64,000 bases of DNA from an uncultured Moraxella sp. (GTDB lineage: Bacteria > Pseudomonadota > Gammaproteobacteria > Pseudomonadales > Moraxellaceae), in contig NZ_CAMCBS010000001.1 in NCBI RefSeq assembly GCF_945873075.1, positions 1 to 64,000 on the forward strand, written 5' to 3'. Position 1 is the first letter of the stretch. Each line of letters starts with the position of its first letter. Positions 1 to 8,695 of this stretch are shown piece after piece. The translations under genes and the position numbers were made by a program. The notes under the pieces were generated by a model. That model saw only the letters and a program-made list of their open reading frames with translations, had not been told where the DNA came from and searched no databases.

Positions 1-64
1 GCCATTTGCTTTGGCATTTGATGTGGTGACCATGCCACTACAAATCTTGGGTGCGCTAGACTGA
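1..64 (+). CDS. 3' end of an upstream gene, possibly a YceK/YidQ-type lipoprotein
   Basis: An open frame enters from the left edge and stops at a TGA at 62-64. The last residues read PFALAFDVVTMPLQILGALD. The pattern of a hydrophobic 'D-T/V-x-x-x-P' end resembles the C-terminus of small YceK/YidQ lipoproteins, but only about 20 residues are visible, so the family is a guess. It lies 29 nt upstream of the NfeD gene on the same strand and could share its transcript. Confidence 0.4.
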   Translation, partial: PFALAFDVVTMPLQILGALD

Positions 65-93
65 TTGACTGGCTTTACTATTAAGGAGAGCTT

Positions 94-543
94 ATGGGAT
101 TGCAGCCGTGGCAATGGGTGGTTGCAGGCTTATTATTGATGACTTTGGAGCTGTTTTTGCCAAGCTTTGCAGCCTTGTGGTTTGGCGTGGCGGCATTGAT
201 GACAGCGCTGATCATTTGGCTTGTGCCGATGGGACTGCTTGGGCAGGTGATGATTTGGCTTGGGCTGTCGATTGTTTGCTGTGCGCTGTGGTTTTGGTTT
301 GTACAGCCACGCATCAAAAATCGCACCAAAGCAGGCTTGGGCGGTTCGGTCATCATCGGTGAGATCGGTATGATTAGCCAAGCTGTGCATGATGGCTGTG
401 TGGGGCGAGTGCGATTTACGGTGCCAAAAGTTGGTGCTGACGAGTGGCTGTGCCGCACCGCAGATGGTCAGGCGTTGGTAGTGGGTGAGCGAGTCATCGT
501 CACAGGTGTTATAGGCAATGAGCTTGTGGTCGCTAGAAAATAA
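94..543 (+). CDS. NfeD family membrane protein
   Basis: This 149-residue protein matches the short NfeD class: hydrophobic membrane segments in roughly the first 75 residues, followed by a soluble C-terminal OB-like domain (from about residue 85) ending in a GERVIVTGVIGNELVV strand pattern. Short NfeD proteins work with SPFH/stomatin proteins in the membrane, where the pair is linked to membrane quality control; the exact activity is not settled. The start is set by AAGGAG six bases before ATG 94. The SPFH partner gene follows after 64 nt, which is the classic NfeD-SPFH arrangement and the best support for the call. Confidence 0.85.
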   Translation: MGLQPWQWVVAGLLLMTLELFLPSFAALWFGVAALMTALIIWLVPMGLLGQVMIWLGLSIVCCALWFWFVQPRIKNRTKAGLGGSVIIGEIGMISQAVHDGCVGRVRFTVPKVGADEWLCRTADGQALVVGERVIVTGVIGNELVVARK

Positions 544-607
544 CCAATTGAGCGTCTTGATTAATTTTGCTATCTTGGCAAGTTTTTGGGGAAATTAAGG
601 AGAGTGT

Positions 608-1468
608 ATGTTTGGCGTGAGTAGTGTGGTTTTGGTGCTGATTATTTTTGTGGTATTCACCATCTACAAAGGGGTGCGCTTAGTATCACAGGGCGAAAAA
701 TGGATCGTACAGCGACTGGGTAAATATCATCAGACACTTGAGCCGGGGCTGAATTTTATCATTCCTTATGTCGATGCGGTGGCGTACAAAGTCACCACCA
801 AAGACATCGTACTTGACATCCCAAGCCAAGAAGTCATCACTCGTGACAATGTCGTCATCATCGCCAATGCCGTGGCATACATCAACATTGTACAGCCAGA
901 ATATGCGGTCTACGGCATCGAAAATTATGAACACGGCATCCGCAATCTGGTGCAGACATCGCTACGCTCGATCATCGGTGAGATGGATCTGGATGCGGCA
1001 TTATCCAGTCGTGATCAGATCAAAGCACAGCTCAAGCACGCCATCAGCGATGATATCGCCGACTGGGGCATCACCCTAAAGACAGTGGAAATCCAAGACA
1101 TCAAGCCATCAGCGACCATGCAGCTGGCGATGGAAGAACAAGCTGCCGCCGAACGCCAACGCCGTGCGATGGTCACTCGTGCCGATGGCCAAAAACAAGC
1201 TGCCATCTTGGAAGCGGATGGCCGTCTTGAAGCATCTCGCCGTGATGCCGAAGCGCAAGTCGTGCTCGCTCGCGGCTCAGAAGAGTCGATCCGTCTGATC
1301 TCACAGGCGATGGATGGCAAAGAGATGCCTGTCGTGTATTTGCTCGGTGAGCAGTACATCAAGGCGATGAATGAGATAGCACAGTCGGACAATGCCAAAA
1401 CCGTCGTACTGCCTGCTGACATCCTAAATACTGTCAAAGGACTGGTGGGCGATAAGTTCAAGGCCTAA
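608..1468 (+). CDS. SPFH/band 7 (QmcA/paraslipin-type) membrane protein
   Basis: A 286-residue stomatin-like protein. One N-terminal membrane segment (about residues 3-22) is followed by an SPFH domain beginning at VSQGEKWIVQRLGKYHQTLE, and then by an Ala/Glu/Arg-rich helix (about 165-220) that forms oligomeric coils in this family. Length and layout fit the E. coli QmcA group. SPFH proteins assemble into large rings or cages on the inner membrane and modulate proteases and lipid microdomains. The start has an AAGGAGAG ribosome site ending close to ATG 608. It forms an operon with the NfeD gene upstream, and a strong hairpin terminator follows at 1528-1566. Confidence 0.88.
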   Translation: MFGVSSVVLVLIIFVVFTIYKGVRLVSQGEKWIVQRLGKYHQTLEPGLNFIIPYVDAVAYKVTTKDIVLDIPSQEVITRDNVVIIANAVAYINIVQPEYAVYGIENYEHGIRNLVQTSLRSIIGEMDLDAALSSRDQIKAQLKHAISDDIADWGITLKTVEIQDIKPSATMQLAMEEQAAAERQRRAMVTRADGQKQAAILEADGRLEASRRDAEAQVVLARGSEESIRLISQAMDGKEMPVVYLLGEQYIKAMNEIAQSDNAKTVVLPADILNTVKGLVGDKFKA

Positions 1469-1527
1469 GTGACAAACCTGCCCAAGATGTTGGGCGGGCG
1501 ATGAAAATAGAAAAAATAGATATCAGC

Positions 1528-1566
1528 AATAAAGCCACATGAAATTTGGGTTCATGTGGCTTTATT
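1528..1566. terminator. Rho-independent terminator after the NfeD-SPFH pair
   Basis: A perfect 16-bp inverted repeat (AATAAAGCCACATGAA and its complement) with a 7-nt loop lies 60 nt after the SPFH stop codon. It is AT-flanked, so it could act on either strand. Confidence 0.7.
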
Positions 1567-1946
1567 ACTTGTCCTGCTTGGGCGATACCCATCCTTGCTA
1601 GTCTATCCTAGATACAGCGGTCATCCTTGTTGGCCTATCCATTTGCCATCTCCTTGCTGTGTGCATAGTATCGCAAATTTGCCTGTATAAACCTAGTGGC
1701 AGATGACGGCAATGTGTGTAAGCATTTTCGTACAAGATGCTGATGGCTGTTGATGATTGCGTGCAGGGCGTGGTAATGAGCTGATACTTGCGTATTTGAT
1801 TACTTTTTGTTATATTGGACAAAAATTTTTAGAATGAATTGGTCAAATTGCCAAAAAAAGCACAGACTTGTACTGCCAATCAAGCAACGCAAGCCCTGCC
1901 TTGACCAACACCCACCAATGTAAAAAAAATGCAAAAAGGACGACGC
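1567..1946. other. Intergenic region, no gene seen
   Basis: No convincing coding frame was found on either strand; the open frames here have no ribosome site or recognisable motif. The right end is AT-rich and contains a TATATT -10-like hexamer near 1811, the probable promoter area for the dioxygenase gene, with AAAAAGGA just before ATG 1947. Confidence 0.5.
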
Positions 1947-2612
1947 ATGAGCCATACAATTCACACGCCTTTGACTTATCATATCGACACCTTGCCACTG
2001 ACCGATGCCGCTGCGATGCTAGCATCGTTTGACACGCTGACACCGAGTGACTACAAGGACGGTAGCTATCGTTTGCGCCGTTATTCGGTTTTTGAGTATG
2101 ACAGACAGGCGCATCAGCTTGTCAAGCAAGCCAATACCGCCTTTGTCCAAGATGACAGCCTAAATGAGTTTCAGGGTAATGTCGCACGCCACTATGATGA
2201 TTTGACCGATGCGACCATCACGGATGCGGACTTTGGGCGGATGATGGCGACTTTTGCCAAAGTGACCAATCTGCCACAGCTTAGCCAAATCGCCGTGCAT
2301 CAGATGCGTATTCTTGCCAAAGATGCGGATAATAATGCCGTCGCCACGCCCGAAGGCATCCATCAAGATGGCTTTGATTATGTGGGGGTATTCACGATGG
2401 CACGCCACAATGTCACAGGTGGCGAGCTGTTTATTTGGCAAAATAAAACCGATGATGCACCGATGGCGATGCTTGACCCGTCCGCGGGGGATTTTTGTGT
2501 GATTAATGACAAGCAGCTGTGGCACAGTGCTGGCGATGTCACACCCAAGCAATCAGGGCAAGGCTATTGGGATTTGTTCGTCTTGACGGCGTGCGATGAG
2601 TCTGTAAAATAG
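1947..2612 (+). CDS. 2OG-Fe(II) dioxygenase family protein (BsmA/IDO-like)
   Basis: A 221-residue protein of the 2OG-Fe dioxygenase family that includes amino-acid hydroxylases (isoleucine dioxygenase) and BsmA. The iron-binding HxD is visible in GIHQDGFDYVG (about residues 135-145) and the distal histidine in KQLWHSAGD (about 190-198). Known members hydroxylate free aliphatic amino acids using 2-oxoglutarate and O2; the substrate here cannot be read from sequence. ATG 1947 is preferred to an in-frame ATG at 1929 because AAGGA lies at 1936-1940, seven bases upstream. A PLP-dependent class V aminotransferase-fold gene follows after 29 nt, so the two probably act on the same amino-acid-like compound. 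Confidence 0.78.
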   Translation: MSHTIHTPLTYHIDTLPLTDAAAMLASFDTLTPSDYKDGSYRLRRYSVFEYDRQAHQLVKQANTAFVQDDSLNEFQGNVARHYDDLTDATITDADFGRMMATFAKVTNLPQLSQIAVHQMRILAKDADNNAVATPEGIHQDGFDYVGVFTMARHNVTGGELFIWQNKTDDAPMAMLDPSAGDFCVINDKQLWHSAGDVTPKQSGQGYWDLFVLTACDESVK

Positions 2613-2641
2613 CCCAAATCACTCACAAAAAGGATAGTATC

Positions 2642-3883
2642 ATGTATGATGTTGCTCGTATCCGTCAAGGGTTCTTGGGCCTTGCGATGGCGGATGAAAA
2701 AGGACAATTGCCCCTGCTGTTTGATGGCCCCGGTGGTAGTCAACTGCCTAAGGTCGTCGTCGATCAGATGGCAAATTATCTGTATCATTTTAATAGTAAC
2801 TTGGGCGGCTTTGCGCACGCAGGGCGAGTGACGGCGCAGACCAATGAAAAGGCTCGCCAAAAGGTGGCAACTTGGCTCAATTGCCCAAGTGATGCGGTGT
2901 TTTTTGGGCTTAATGCCACGAGCTTGATGTTCCATGTGTCACGGACGCTGTCGCAAGATTGGCAGGCGGGCGATAATATTGTACTAAGCTGTATGGATCA
3001 TTTTTCGCACGTGTCATCTTGGCAGACAGCCGCCGAAGATCGTGGCGTGACGGTGCGTAAGATACCGCTCGTGGCAGATGGCAGTAAGCTTGATTTGTCA
3101 GCGCTGGATCAGCTGATTGATGAGCGGACTCGCTTGGTGGCGGTGTCTTTGGCATCCAATGTGCTTGGCACTAAGACAGACATTGCACCTATTATCGCTA
3201 AGGCACATCAAGTTGGTGCGCTCGTCAGTGTCGATGCGGTGCACGCCATCGTGCATGAACTTATCGATGTGACGGCGATGGAGTGTGATGTGCTGTTTGC
3301 ATCGGCGTACAAGATTGGGGCAGCACGACTGGGTATCGGCTATATGAAGCCGTCATTGATGAGTCAAAATCGTTTTTATAAGGTAGAACCAGCGACCGAT
3401 GCGCTGCCTAATGCATGGGAGCAGGGCACGCAGTCGTTCGAAGCGCAAACATCCATCGTGGCACTGCTTGAGTACTGGGCGACTTTGTCAGGTGATGATG
3501 CAGGCGATGACAGGACTCGCCTAGCACAGGCGTATCAGCGTGTCATGGCACATGAGAATGGTCTTGGGCAGGTGTTTTTGCAGGCGGTGGGTAAGCGAGA
3601 TTATATCAAGCTGTATGGCAAGGCGGATACCGTTCAGCGTACGCCGACTTTTGCTTTTAATCTGATGAAAGATGGGCAACTCATCGACCCAAAACAAGTC
3701 AGTCAGTGGCTTGGCGAGCATAATGTTGCACTGCCGTGTGGTAATTTTTATGCGTTGGATGTGGTGCGACAGTTGGGCTTGGTTGAGACTGGATTTTTGC
3801 GTGTGGGATTTTTGCATTATAGCACGGTGGATGAGATTCACCGTCTATTTGAACTGCTCGATGAATTTGTGGCGACGCACTAG
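2642..3883 (+). CDS. Cysteine desulfurase-like class V aminotransferase-fold protein
   Basis: A 413-residue PLP enzyme of aminotransferase class V, closest in pattern to the 'cysteine desulfurase-like, VC1184' subfamily. The N-terminus has the FDGPGGSQLP loop and the PLP lysine lies in FASAYKIGAARLGIGY (about residue 223). An upstream aspartate in VSVDAVHAI is the usual PLP-nitrogen ligand. There is no clear catalytic-cysteine loop of the IscS type, so true desulfurase activity is doubtful; lyase or transaminase activity is as likely. It follows the dioxygenase gene with AAAGGA before ATG 2642 and probably shares its transcript. The gene ends at a bidirectional terminator facing dsbA. Confidence 0.8.
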   Translation: MYDVARIRQGFLGLAMADEKGQLPLLFDGPGGSQLPKVVVDQMANYLYHFNSNLGGFAHAGRVTAQTNEKARQKVATWLNCPSDAVFFGLNATSLMFHVSRTLSQDWQAGDNIVLSCMDHFSHVSSWQTAAEDRGVTVRKIPLVADGSKLDLSALDQLIDERTRLVAVSLASNVLGTKTDIAPIIAKAHQVGALVSVDAVHAIVHELIDVTAMECDVLFASAYKIGAARLGIGYMKPSLMSQNRFYKVEPATDALPNAWEQGTQSFEAQTSIVALLEYWATLSGDDAGDDRTRLAQAYQRVMAHENGLGQVFLQAVGKRDYIKLYGKADTVQRTPTFAFNLMKDGQLIDPKQVSQWLGEHNVALPCGNFYALDVVRQLGLVETGFLRVGFLHYSTVDEIHRLFELLDEFVATH

Positions 3884-3894
3884 ATGCCCATCAA

Positions 3895-3925
3895 AAAAAG
3901 CTCAAACCGTGTGGTTTGAGCTTTT
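3895..3925. terminator. Bidirectional terminator between aminotransferase gene and dsbA
   Basis: Inverted repeat AAAAAGCTCAAAC / GTTTGAGCTTTTT with a 5-nt loop, A-rich on one side and T-rich on the other. It sits between two convergent genes and can serve both. Confidence 0.8.
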
Positions 3926-3942
3926 TGTTTGGCGCGGTCAGA

Positions 3943-4563
3943 TCACTTCTTCTCTTCACGCACTTTATTCACTAGAAAATCAACGACTTGTGGCACTTTG
4001 GCGTCTTCGCCTGAGACCACATATTTGCCATGTACCACGACCGCAGGCACACCAGTCAGCTGATAGCGCATCGCACCAGCTTTGGCACGCTCAATTTTGG
4101 TGGTGACGGCGAATGAATTATATAGGCTGTTAAATTTTGCCTTGTCCACGCCTTGAGAGGCATACCAGTTGGCTAGGTTTTCTTGCGTGCCGATGACACG
4201 GCGGTTGCCATCTTTGTGGACGGTGTCAAATAGTGCTTGATGCGTTTTTTCTTGTGCGCCAAGCTGCTGTGCGGCATAAAAACCACGAGCCGCCACTTCC
4301 CATTGTGAGTTTAGCGCAGCAGGGGTTTGGAAAAATGCCACATCTTTGGCACGAGTTTTTGCCCATTTTTGCATATGCGGTTCTAGGTTGTAGCAGTGTG
4401 GGCAGCCATACCAAAAGAACTCACGCACGACAATCACATCACCGGCGATGGTTTCAGGGTTTGATAAAACTTGATAATCTTTACCTTCAACGAAATTGGC
4501 ATGGCTAAGTGTCGCAAGACCAACAGCAGTCGCAAGTAATGTTGTTTTGAGTGCAAATTTCAT
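3943..4563 (-). CDS. dsbA: Thiol:disulfide interchange protein DsbA
   Basis: A 206-residue periplasmic oxidase that introduces disulfide bonds into exported proteins. The signal peptide covers residues 1-22 (ending LSHA). The active site is FFWYGCPHCYN (Cys54 and Cys57, the CPHC of DsbA) and the cis-proline loop is TGVPAVVV near residue 170. Length is typical for DsbA. Ribosome site AAGGAAA precedes the ATG. The matching reoxidase DsbB is encoded in this window at 37067-37573, so the full pathway is present. The strand is opposite to both neighbours, so it is a single-gene unit. Confidence 0.95.
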   Translation of the reverse strand: MKFALKTTLLATAVGLATLSHANFVEGKDYQVLSNPETIAGDVIVVREFFWYGCPHCYNLEPHMQKWAKTRAKDVAFFQTPAALNSQWEVAARGFYAAQQLGAQEKTHQALFDTVHKDGNRRVIGTQENLANWYASQGVDKAKFNSLYNSFAVTTKIERAKAGAMRYQLTGVPAVVVHGKYVVSGEDAKVPQVVDFLVNKVREEKK

Positions 4564-4942
4564 ACAATGTTTCCTTAATCAGGCAAAAATCGCCAAAACT
4601 GGGTGAACCTGCCTTGTGTGCGGTTCGGCACGATGACAAATTCAAACAGCGTATAGTTTAGCGTATTTTGGGGCAAATGTGGCAACTGTTTTCTTAATAA
4701 ATCGTTGCAGTTTGTGTAAATTTTTATGTATTTGGCTCAAGCTGGTGCAAAATCGGCAAAAATCGTGCAGGTTTTGGCAAGATGGGTAAGCTTGGCGTAT
4801 GTATGTGCTTGCGTCATTATCGATGATCAATGGCAATAAAATAACCATTTTGCAACAGCAATACAGGCGAATAAAGTAGTCAAAAACCACAAAAAATGCT
4901 AAGATGGTACTATTTGAAATTGAAAAACAATTAAGGTGTCTC
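4564..4942. other. Divergent promoter region dsbA / ubiG
   Basis: AT-rich spacer without a supportable gene. A weak -10 like TAAGAT lies near 4901 upstream of ubiG, with TAGTCA 17 bp before it. The dsbA promoter must lie on the minus strand in the left half but no hexamer pair stands out. Confidence 0.4.
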
Positions 4943-5695
4943 ATGCAACACAACCAAGCCACAACCGCCAATAATGCTGACTTTGATGAGATTGGCAAAT
5001 TCACCAAACTTGCCGATGAGTGGTGGGATCGTATGGGGGCGTTTAAGTCCTTGCATGACATCAATCCACTGCGTCTAAACTGGATCGAAGATCGCACCAA
5101 TGAGCATCTAGGCTCGCCACTACAGGGCAAAAAAGTCGTGGATATTGGCTGCGGCGGTGGGATTTTGGCGCACTCGATGGCAGTGCGTGGCGCAAGCGTG
5201 CTGGGTGTGGATCTGGGCGATGAGAACCTAAAAGCCGCCGCCATCCATGCCGATAAGACGGGTATGAGCGATACGCTTAAGTTTCGCTGTGTGCCCGCTG
5301 AAGTCTTGGCAAGCCAAGAAGCTGAGCAGTATGATGTGGTGACCTGCATGGAGATGCTAGAGCATGTGCCTGATCCATCAGCGATCGTGCAGGCGTGTTT
5401 TGATTTGACCAAACCAGGCGGCGTGTGCGTGATGAGCACGATTAACCGTAATCCTAAGTCTTATTTATTTGCCATCGTCGGCGCTGAATATGTGCTCAAT
5501 CTCGTCGATAAAGGCACGCATGATTATCACAAATTCATCACCCCAGCTGAGCTTGATCAGATGGCGATGCGTGCAGGCTTTCGCCGATTTGACATGACAG
5601 GACTGCATTATAACCCCATCACCAAGCACTATTGGCTGTCTAATCGCAATGTCGATGTGAACTACATGATGGCATTTATCAAGCCAAGCGAGTAA
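4943..5695 (+). CDS. ubiG: Ubiquinone biosynthesis O-methyltransferase UbiG
   Basis: A 250-residue SAM-dependent methyltransferase carrying out the two O-methylations of the ubiquinone ring. The N-terminus contains FTKLADEWWDRMGAFKSLHD, a family signature, followed by the SAM-binding motif VVDIGCGGGILA (residues 66-76) and the MEMLEHVPDP post-motif (near 130). The start at ATG 4943 has AAGGTG upstream; an in-frame ATG at 4904 adds residues foreign to the family. mupP begins 3 nt after the stop and yciK follows, reproducing the ubiG-mupP-yciK order known in Pseudomonas. Confidence 0.95.
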   Translation: MQHNQATTANNADFDEIGKFTKLADEWWDRMGAFKSLHDINPLRLNWIEDRTNEHLGSPLQGKKVVDIGCGGGILAHSMAVRGASVLGVDLGDENLKAAAIHADKTGMSDTLKFRCVPAEVLASQEAEQYDVVTCMEMLEHVPDPSAIVQACFDLTKPGGVCVMSTINRNPKSYLFAIVGAEYVLNLVDKGTHDYHKFITPAELDQMAMRAGFRRFDMTGLHYNPITKHYWLSNRNVDVNYMMAFIKPSE

Positions 5696-5698
5696 CTG

Positions 5699-6385
5699 AT
5701 GAAAAAACTGCAAGCGGTCTTGTTTGACCTAGATGGGACACTGATTGATACCGCACCTGATTTTATTCGTATTATCAAAGACTTATGCCGTGAAGATGGA
5801 CGAGATGCGCCATCGGATGCTGCCATTCGTGAGCAGGTGTCGGCAGGCGCTCGGGCGATGGTGAAGCTGATTTTTGGTGAAAAATTCCATGATGTCAGCG
5901 ATGATGATACCGAGCTGTTGGCGTATCGTCAGGCATTTTTGGATCGTTATGAAGCGGATATTTGTGTCGATAGTCAAGTCTTTGCAGGGCTTGAGACGCT
6001 CTTGAGCACTCTTGAGGGCCGCCAAATTCCTTGGGGTATTGTCACCAATAAGCCACGCTATTTGGCGACCAATTTGCTTGAGCGACTTGAGTTGAGCGAG
6101 CGTTGTGCGGTGCTCGTCTGCCCTGATGATGTGACGCATACCAAGCCTGACCCTGAGCCGATGTATCTGGCGTGCGATACCATCAAGGTCGATCCGACTG
6201 CGTGCATCTATATCGGAGATCATCACCGTGATATCGAAGCGGGCAAGGCAGCAGGGATGACGACGGTGATTGCTAAGTTTGGTTATTTATCCAAAGACGA
6301 TTTGGCAAGTCTTGATACTTGGGGGGCTGATGCCATTCTTGAGACGCCTGATGTACTGCGTGAGTGGGTATTGGCGCAAATTTAG
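5699..6385 (+). CDS. mupP: HAD phosphatase, probable N-acetylmuramic acid 6-phosphate phosphatase MupP
   Basis: A 228-residue HAD hydrolase with the nucleophile/acid pair in FDLDGTLID (Asp10, Asp12), the NKPRY motif II region (threonine in IVTNK) and the GDHHRDIEAGKAAG motif IV. By sequence alone it would be called phosphoglycolate phosphatase Gph. Its position directly after ubiG and before yciK is the arrangement in which the Pseudomonas gene was shown to be MupP, which removes phosphate from MurNAc-6-P in peptidoglycan recycling. The presence of mpl in this window agrees with an active recycling route. amgK and murU, the next steps, are not in the window. Confidence 0.8.
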   Translation: MKKLQAVLFDLDGTLIDTAPDFIRIIKDLCREDGRDAPSDAAIREQVSAGARAMVKLIFGEKFHDVSDDDTELLAYRQAFLDRYEADICVDSQVFAGLETLLSTLEGRQIPWGIVTNKPRYLATNLLERLELSERCAVLVCPDDVTHTKPDPEPMYLACDTIKVDPTACIYIGDHHRDIEAGKAAGMTTVIAKFGYLSKDDLASLDTWGADAILETPDVLREWVLAQI

Positions 6386-6440
6386 GTGAATTAATCATTT
6401 TAGTTTATAAGTATCGTTTTATCAGTTATAGTAGAAAATT

Positions 6441-7217
6441 ATGACAGAACAAATCTACACGCATGACAAGATGCGTGCTTTTGAGTATCAAGCAGACAGC
6501 CTAAAAGATAAAATCATCCTAGTCACAGGCGCAGGCGATGGCATTGGCAAGGTGGCGGCATTGACTTATGCCAAATGCGGTGCAACCGTGCTACTGCTTG
6601 GCAAGACCCAATCCAAGCTTGAAGCGGTGTATGATGAGATCGAAAGCTTAGGTCTGGCTGAGCCTGCGATTTTGCCACTGGATTTGGAAAAAGCAAGTTT
6701 CGCCCAGATGCAAGAGCTTGCCAATCTGATCGAAAAAGAATTTGGTCATTTGGATGGTGTCTTGCACAATGCGGCGATTTTGGGCGCTTTGACACCGCTT
6801 GAAATGTATGACCCGATTACCTTTGAGCAGGTGATGCGTGTGAACTCGACAGCGGTGTTTATGCTGACCCAAAGCCTAATTCCGCTACTGCGAGCCGCCC
6901 AAAGTGGCTCGGTGGTGTTCACCAGTAGCAGTGTCGGTGCCAAGCCTCGTGCATTTTGGGGAGCGTATGCACTCTCCAAGCAGTCTGTTGAAGGTATGAC
7001 CACCATCTTTACCCAAGAAACCCAAAACATGACCGCCCTACGCTTTAACTGCATCAATCCTGGGGCGACACGCACCAATATGCGTGCACACGCTTTTCCT
7101 GGTGAAGACCCTTATACACTAAAGACCCCCGAAGACATCATGTCGGTCTATGTGTATCTGATGACCGATAGTGCATCAGGTGTCAAAGGGCAAGTGGTGG
7201 ATTGTCAGCCCAAATAA
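6441..7217 (+). CDS. yciK: YciK-like short-chain dehydrogenase/reductase
   Basis: A 258-residue Rossmann-fold oxidoreductase with the cofactor motif VTGAGDGIGK (residues 28-37), an NAA motif (HNAAILG) and the catalytic Tyr176/Lys180 in YALSK, preceded by a serine in FTSSSVG. It matches the YciK family, whose substrate is unknown. It sits 55 nt after mupP. Its stop codon lies within the region where the next gene could start, so the spacing to the transporter gene is at most 26 nt. Confidence 0.85.
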   Translation: MTEQIYTHDKMRAFEYQADSLKDKIILVTGAGDGIGKVAALTYAKCGATVLLLGKTQSKLEAVYDEIESLGLAEPAILPLDLEKASFAQMQELANLIEKEFGHLDGVLHNAAILGALTPLEMYDPITFEQVMRVNSTAVFMLTQSLIPLLRAAQSGSVVFTSSSVGAKPRAFWGAYALSKQSVEGMTTIFTQETQNMTALRFNCINPGATRTNMRAHAFPGEDPYTLKTPEDIMSVYVYLMTDSASGVKGQVVDCQPK

Positions 7218-7243
7218 CCATTAACAAACCCATTGGTATTCCC

Positions 7244-8554
7244 GTGAGTTTATTTCAAAATTTATTAATCATTACAGCCCTGATTTTGACTTCCAGCTTT
7301 TTCTCGATTTCAGAAATTGCACTGGCAGGCGCTCGCAAAATCAAACTTAAGCTACTTGCCGAATCAGGCGATGAGCGTGCCGAAAAGGTGCTTAAGCTCC
7401 AAGAAAATTCTGCCGACTTTTTTGCGACTTCGCAGATTGGTCTGAACGCCGTTGCCATTTTGGGCGGTTCGGTGGGTGAGGGTGCGCTGCGTCCTTATTT
7501 CATCGACTGGATTGGCATGGTGTATCAAGGCGAATGGCTTGAGAGCATTGCGTTTTTTGCGTCATTCATCATCATTACTTTGCTGTTCATTCTCTATGCT
7601 GATTTGATTCCTAAGCGTATCGCCATGATTAATCCTGAAAAGGTGGCGCTTGCAGTGATTAATCCGATTAATCTGACCATCAAAGCGGTCAAACCGTTGG
7701 CATGGTTTATCAATGCCATCGCCAATCTGACCTTTCGTATCTTTAAGGTCAATACCGCACGAGATGACAACATCACCTTTGATGATATCTCAGCCATCGT
7801 CGATGCCGGTGCTGAAGCAGGCGTGCTGATGGAACAAGAACAGCACTTTATCGAAAATGTGTTTGAGCTTGAAGAGCGGACTGTACCATCGTCGATGACT
7901 GCTCGTGAAGATGTGGTGTTTTTCACCCTTGATGAGAGCGAAGACAGCATCCGCCAAAAGATTGCCGATTATCCGTATTCCAAGTTCTTGGTGTGTAATG
8001 AGCACATCGACCAAGTCATCGGCTATGTCGATACCAAGGATATCTTGGTGCGTATTATGAATAATCAGTCGTTTTTTCAGCTCAATGAATCGACGATTCG
8101 CAATATTCTCATCATCCCTGATACGCTGACGCTCTCTGAGCTGCTCGATAAATTCCGCGCCAGTAACGAAAAAATGGCGGTGGTCATCAACGAATATGCG
8201 CTCGTGGTCGGTGTGATTACGCTGTCGGACATTATGATGACAGTGATGGGCGACTGGGCATCGGCTGAGCCTGAGGATCAGCAGATTATCCGCCGTGATG
8301 AAAACTCGTGGTTCATCGATGGCATCACCCCGATCGATGATGTCAAGCACGCACTGGATATTGATGAATTTCCTGATTGGGATCATTATGAGACTTTGGC
8401 AGGCTTTATCATGTATCGCCTGCGTAAGATTCCACGCCTAGCGGACTGGGTTGAGCATGAGGGCTATAAATTTGAGGTGGTGGATATCGACCATTATAAG
8501 ATTGACCAGCTGCTCGTCACTCGCCTTGCGCCAAAACAAGAGGCTGACGACTAA
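7244..8554 (+). CDS. paeA: CNNM/CorC-HlyC family transporter, YtfL/PaeA-type
   Basis: A 436-residue inner-membrane protein from GTG 7244. The N-terminal CNNM/DUF21 membrane domain (about 1-190, four hydrophobic segments, with the FSISEIALAGARKIKLKLLA signature) is followed by a CBS-domain pair (about 205-330) and a CorC/HlyC C-terminal domain ending in YKFEVVDIDHYKIDQLLVTR. Similarity to E. coli YtfL extends over the whole length; that protein is reported as the polyamine exporter PaeA. A longer frame would need TTG 7202 inside yciK; GTG 7244 gives the N-terminus that matches the family. It is probably co-transcribed with yciK and ends at a terminator. Confidence 0.8.
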   Translation: MSLFQNLLIITALILTSSFFSISEIALAGARKIKLKLLAESGDERAEKVLKLQENSADFFATSQIGLNAVAILGGSVGEGALRPYFIDWIGMVYQGEWLESIAFFASFIIITLLFILYADLIPKRIAMINPEKVALAVINPINLTIKAVKPLAWFINAIANLTFRIFKVNTARDDNITFDDISAIVDAGAEAGVLMEQEQHFIENVFELEERTVPSSMTAREDVVFFTLDESEDSIRQKIADYPYSKFLVCNEHIDQVIGYVDTKDILVRIMNNQSFFQLNESTIRNILIIPDTLTLSELLDKFRASNEKMAVVINEYALVVGVITLSDIMMTVMGDWASAEPEDQQIIRRDENSWFIDGITPIDDVKHALDIDEFPDWDHYETLAGFIMYRLRKIPRLADWVEHEGYKFEVVDIDHYKIDQLLVTRLAPKQEADD

Positions 8555-8572
8555 CTCATCAAAAACCCACCA

Positions 8573-8602
8573 AAAGCGAATGCGACCATGCGTTCGCTTT
8601 TT
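8573..8602 (+). terminator. Terminator after paeA
   Basis: Inverted repeat AAAGCGAATGC / GCGTTCGCTTT with a short loop, followed by a T-run, 20 nt after the stop codon. Confidence 0.8.
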
Positions 8603-8695
8603 TTGTGCGTAAAATTTGAACAAATTTTGAACAATTTTTAAATTTAATTAATAAAATCAATACATTACAAAAATCGCCAAAAAATTTGAAATTTT

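Noticed and set aside
7202..7243. TTG 7202 as the start of the PaeA-type transporter
   Set aside because: It adds residues foreign to the family and lies inside yciK; GTG 7244 gives the expected N-terminus.
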